Source: a bacterium
Lineage (GTDB): Bacteria; Bacillota; Bacilli; Lactobacillales; Streptococcaceae
Direction: 5' to 3'
Length of the DNA: 64,000 nucleotides
Assembly: GCA_905221035.1 (NCBI GenBank)
Contig: CAJNBP010000003.1
Span: 114,732 to 178,731, forward strand
The notes under the pieces are model-generated. The model saw nothing but the letters and a program-made list of their open reading frames with translations. It searched no databases and was not told the DNA's origin. Shown in pieces: positions 61,307-64,000 of this stretch. A program made the position numbers and the translations under genes. Each line of letters starts with the position of its first letter. Position 1 is the stretch's first letter.

Positions 61307-61482
61307 TAAGCCATCCCCAGAGCAAGAGCTTCATCTCGTAATTTTTCAACATCACTAACCGTAGGTCGCCATCCTTCAATCATATTTGTACTTAAAGCAT
61401 ACCAAACACTCTTAAAAACGGAGCGGTTTTCAAAAGCTACTCCCATGATTGTCATCTTTTCTTTATCTATATCTAAGGACAT
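61306..61482 (-). CDS. VbhA-like antitoxin of a Fic toxin
   Basis: 58 residues (MSLDIDKEKMTIMGVAFENR...), with a near-perfect AAAGGAGG ribosome-binding site. The key feature is Thr32-x-x-x-Glu36-Gly37 (TNMIEG), matching the inhibitory motif [S/T]xxxE[G/N] by which class I antitoxins block Fic AMP-transferases. The gene is intact while the toxin next to it is broken. No other domain is seen. The identification rests on the motif and on the overlapping toxin remnant. Confidence 0.75.
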   Translation of the reverse strand: MSLDIDKEKMTIMGVAFENRSVFKSVWYALSTNMIEGWRPTVSDVEKLRDEALALGMA

Positions 61483-61615
61483 ATGCTACCTCCTTTAGTT
61501 ACATTATACCATGTTTCTCTGTAGCTTTTAAACATTTTATTTTGTCTGTAACGCCTTAATATTCAGTGGTCTTATCCTTTGTATATAAATTTCTAGTGAG
61601 CCTATATTAAAGTAT

Positions 61616-62518
61616 CTATTTACCTACAAATAGATCTTCCCACTGTGTAATAGATGTTGGAAGAATCGTTTTATTCTCCTCGTAGAAAGCTAATAAATCA
61701 CTATCCTCTATTTTAATTACATTTTCAATTTGATCTAAATTAATTATTTTTGGACCATACAAATAAACTAGACAGCCATCATCTACATATTGTTTAAATT
61801 CTAAAGCATCAAGTTCATTTGCCTTCTTCCCTTTTACTTGAACTACTGCTTTTCTTGGATTATTGATGTCTCTTGAGATCATCTCACATTCAATTTTTAT
61901 GGTTGTAGACTTCTTTGCAATTGAATTAGAAAGTACATAATAATTCTCCTTAATTTGAAGATATGAGATAACGAGTTCTTCTAAATCAAATTCAGGCAGA
62001 TTATTAAGAAGTCCTCCTCTAAATGGAGTTATCTCAAAATAATTATTTTTCGAAAATATATTAAACAACAATTTTGAGTATTCTATTATACTCTTATCCC
62101 AAATTCTTTCAATCGTACTACCACGTGGCCTATTAAAGGAAGATTTAATCTGTCCAGGAACTTGCATTCCAACATTAAATGCATCAACAGATATGATTGA
62201 ACCAATATCTAAATTAGTGTCACAGACTACTTTAGCAGAAGATTTCGCTTTACATATCCAATAATTTCCATTTAAATCTCGTGTCCAGAATAAGTCATCT
62301 ATCTTAGCATCCTTAAAAACATTTATTGCCGGATTCGCTCTACCTCTTTCTTTTTTTATTCGTCTATAGTATTCATTAAAGTCATCTTCACTAATATCGC
62401 TACTTAAGCGACTCCAACCAAGTGCAAGATACTGTTCAGAATTATTTAAACAGAAGCCAATTAACTCTTGCCTAATGTTATCATTTCTTTTTAAGTGTAT
62501 TCTTGCAACATAATCCAT
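61616..62518 (-). CDS. Unknown protein, possible reader-plus-nuclease fold
   Basis: 300 residues; I do not recognise a named family. The N-terminal half (about 1-120) has beta-strand-rich segments (QYLALGWSRLSSDI ... KIDDLFWTRDLNGNYWICKAKS) that resemble PUA/EVE-like nucleic-acid reader domains. The C-terminal half has IKIECEM ... RKAVVQVKGKKAN, which looks like the E-x-K / Q-x-K metal site of restriction-endonuclease-like folds. Both readings are inference. It follows the next gene by five bases, so they form a pair. Confidence 0.6.
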   Translation of the reverse strand: MDYVARIHLKRNDNIRQELIGFCLNNSEQYLALGWSRLSSDISEDDFNEYYRRIKKERGRANPAINVFKDAKIDDLFWTRDLNGNYWICKAKSSAKVVCDTNLDIGSIISVDAFNVGMQVPGQIKSSFNRPRGSTIERIWDKSIIEYSKLLFNIFSKNNYFEITPFRGGLLNNLPEFDLEELVISYLQIKENYYVLSNSIAKKSTTIKIECEMISRDINNPRKAVVQVKGKKANELDALEFKQYVDDGCLVYLYGPKIINLDQIENVIKIEDSDLLAFYEENKTILPTSITQWEDLFVGK

Positions 62519-62523
62519 TCAAA

Positions 62524-63327
62524 TTAGCCTCTCTTACTTTTTTCTTTCAAAATTATTTCGACTCCCGCTTGATGTAAAATATCATATCTAGCACGACTTA
62601 TTTCTGATTCATTGATTAAGTTAAGAAGATTATCGATTTCTTTTCTTCCTTCTTCACTTAACTTCGGCTTTATATCATCTAAATTTTTTTGTAGTCTTAG
62701 AAACAATTGAATAGCTACTTCGTAATCTTTTTTCTCTTGTAATTCTTGCTGCTTGGCTAAAAATTCTTTTTCTTTCTCTTCGTTTTTCTTCCTATTTTGT
62801 TCAGCCATTTCACAAAGTATTTCATAATCCACTGTTTGAGTCTCAAAATCTTTTTTTACCAACTCTATCATTTGAGGCGTAATACGAATACGATTATAAG
62901 CTTCTTTGACTAAGGAAGTGATTTTATCCCAATAAGGTACTTCTGAGTCTTCTCGGAACATTAATATTTCTCGATCCGTTATGACAATTTTCTTTTCGTC
63001 ATCAATGAAATAGCCTTTTTCTTTGAAATTATTTAAATCAGAAATATACTTCTCTAATCTCCACTGTTTGACTATTTTTTTACCACTGTCAGATAAATCA
63101 GAGTCGACCACATATCCATATAACCAATCAGGAAAATCAATATCACCTATAGTCCATCTTTGTTTCTCATCGGAGTATATTTCATTTCTTAATTCTCGGT
63201 CGGGAAATTTAACTTTATTAAAAACGTACTTAATAATCTCATCACCCTCTTGAATGTATTCGTTCCAATACTTGCTATAATTAGCATAGGGGCTAAATGG
63301 ACGAGTTCTATATATAACTCTACTCAT
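62524..63327 (-). CDS. Unknown protein paired with the putative nuclease
   Basis: 267 residues, soluble, with a long charged coiled coil at about 170-205 (EQNRKKNEEKEKEFLAKQQELQEKKDYE). The N-terminal half has no motif I can name (RTRPFSPYANYSKYWNEYIQ; DFPDWLYGYVV). An AAAGGAG site precedes the ATG. Its 3' end directly precedes the ATG of the putative nuclease gene. I propose no function beyond membership in a two-gene cassette. Confidence 0.6.
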   Translation of the reverse strand: MSRVIYRTRPFSPYANYSKYWNEYIQEGDEIIKYVFNKVKFPDRELRNEIYSDEKQRWTIGDIDFPDWLYGYVVDSDLSDSGKKIVKQWRLEKYISDLNNFKEKGYFIDDEKKIVITDREILMFREDSEVPYWDKITSLVKEAYNRIRITPQMIELVKKDFETQTVDYEILCEMAEQNRKKNEEKEKEFLAKQQELQEKKDYEVAIQLFLRLQKNLDDIKPKLSEEGRKEIDNLLNLINESEISRARYDILHQAGVEIILKEKSKRG

Positions 63328-63405
63328 TTTTTACTCCTTTAGTTTATGAAATTCATAGTATCCTTTTTAAGCAAACAAAAATTTCTCTCATTCGCCCTTA
63401 AATAT

Positions 63406-63850
63406 TTAATCAATATAATTTTCTTCCATTCTCTTAATAAGAGTTTTCATATCATCAATTAACGACTTTGGAGACAATACCCTTAAGGATTCCGCTTGAC
63501 TCAACAGCCATCTCTTCAGCCCTGGTGTATCTTGACTCACAAATTCAATAATATTACCATTTGATGTTTTTTCAATAATTTTTGCTGTAGGAAATTGATC
63601 AACAATAATTGTTGGATCATTGACGAATAGGACTCTAATATTTAACTCTTTTCCTATGAATGGATCTACACGCTTATTACGAATTTCTCCATCACGAAAT
63701 TTTCTTCCATATGAGAGAGAAGGTTTCTTTTCTTTAATTTCTACCCAACTAAGAATTCTATCTAATTTTAAGGTCATATATGAATCAAAAACTAAATTAT
63801 AAGCTACTATGTAAAAATAATGGCTATCATAATAAAGCGATACCGGGAAA
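63406..63850 (-). pseudogene. C-terminal remnant of a WYL-domain regulator, cut by an IS
   Basis: About 148 residues: LYYDSHYFYIVAYNLVFDSYMTLKLDRI is a WYL-domain pattern and the C-terminal part (KRWLLSQAESLRVLSPKSLIDDMK) is the WCX extension. The N-terminal helix-turn-helix is missing. An open frame continues to a TTG at 63876 only because it reads into the IS terminal repeat. WYL regulators often control defence genes; here it would have controlled the two genes downstream. Confidence 0.75.
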
Positions 63851-64000
63851 TGTACTGACCCCAAAAAGTTAGACAATTAATTTATCCGAAGGATTTAGTT
63901 CTGTATTGCACAGGACTGAGTCCTTTTAGTTTTACCTTAATTCGTTTATTGTTGTAGTAATCAATATAGTCTACAATGGCTTGTTCCAATTGGTTGAGCG
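63851..64000 (-). mobile_element. IS3-family insertion sequence, 3' end
   Basis: It begins at TGTACTGACCCCAAAAAGTT (terminal inverted repeat) and holds the transposase 3' part; the element continues beyond the right edge. Confidence 0.88.
63882..64000 (-). CDS. IS3-family transposase OrfB, C-terminus (partial)
   Basis: The last 39 residues (LNQLEQAIVDYIDYYNNKRI ... LSPVQYRTKSFG) match the C-terminus of IS150/IS861-type OrfB (YNxxRxxxxLxxLSPxxYR). The remainder of the integrase domain is outside the window. Confidence 0.88.
   Translation of the reverse strand, partial: LNQLEQAIVDYIDYYNNKRIKVKLKGLSPVQYRTKSFG

Noticed and set aside
61111..61341. 76-codon plus-strand frame
   Set aside because: It is antisense to the Fic remnant and the end of the antitoxin gene, which explain the sequence better.
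63850..63876. Nine extra N-terminal codons of the WYL fragment starting at a TTG
   Set aside because: These codons come from the IS terminal repeat and are not part of the original gene.

Overview
The window is a chromosomal segment from a mitis-group Streptococcus (S. mitis / S. pneumoniae complex). Evidence for this is the pneumococcal-type gene order pbpX-mraY-clpL-luxS-dexB-cps-aliA-pbp1A-recU-ypsA-gpsB-rnpB-mapZ-gnd-ritR, BOX repeats, a choline-binding protein and the orphan regulator RitR with its diagnostic Asn53 and Cys128. From what I remember of pneumococcal genomes, a hyaluronate-lyase block normally lies between gpo and rsmH. It is absent here, which together with the accessory genes suggests S. 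mitis or a close relative rather than typical S. pneumoniae. Most genes are on the minus strand.

Region 1 (1-12.3 kb) is core: the end of liaFS, the mevalonate operon (mvaK1-mvaD-mvaK2-fni) for isopentenyl-PP, a choline-binding surface protein, ritR-gnd, the division-site marker mapZ, ypsC, RNase P RNA, gpsB and ypsA. Divergent from ypsA are recU and pbp1A.

Region 2 (15.3-39.8 kb) is a complete capsule (cps) locus between aliA and dexB. In transcription order it has wzg-wzh-wzd-wze (regulation and assembly), a short initiating sugar-phosphate transferase, a WbuB-like transferase, wzy, wzx, three more transferases, fnlA-ugd-fnlB-fnlC and glf. Precursors made locally should be UDP-L-FucNAc, UDP-GlcA and UDP-Galf, so the repeat unit probably contains L-FucNAc, glucuronic acid and galactofuranose. 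An AliB-like oligopeptide-binding lipoprotein (aliD type) sits between dexB and wzg.

Region 3 (39.9-51.1 kb) holds a DUF1846 protein, luxS, a group IIC-like intron with its reverse transcriptase wedged between luxS and its terminator, clpL (CtsR operator, flanked by inverted BOX elements), and the division cluster rsmH-ftsL-pbpX-mraY.

Region 4 (51.2-64 kb) is accessory: an XRE regulator with four small membrane proteins (DUF3278 type) and a glutathione peroxidase; an SOS-like operon (S24 self-cleaving repressor, Y-family polymerase, YolD-like protein, DUF5960 protein); a POT peptide transporter; a GH31 alpha-glucosidase; a decayed Fic toxin with an intact antitoxin gene; and a two-gene cassette of unknown function behind a WYL-regulator remnant cut off by an IS3-family element. 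IS3-family 3' ends facing inward bracket about 7 kb of this region. No tRNA genes, CRISPR arrays or origins were seen.
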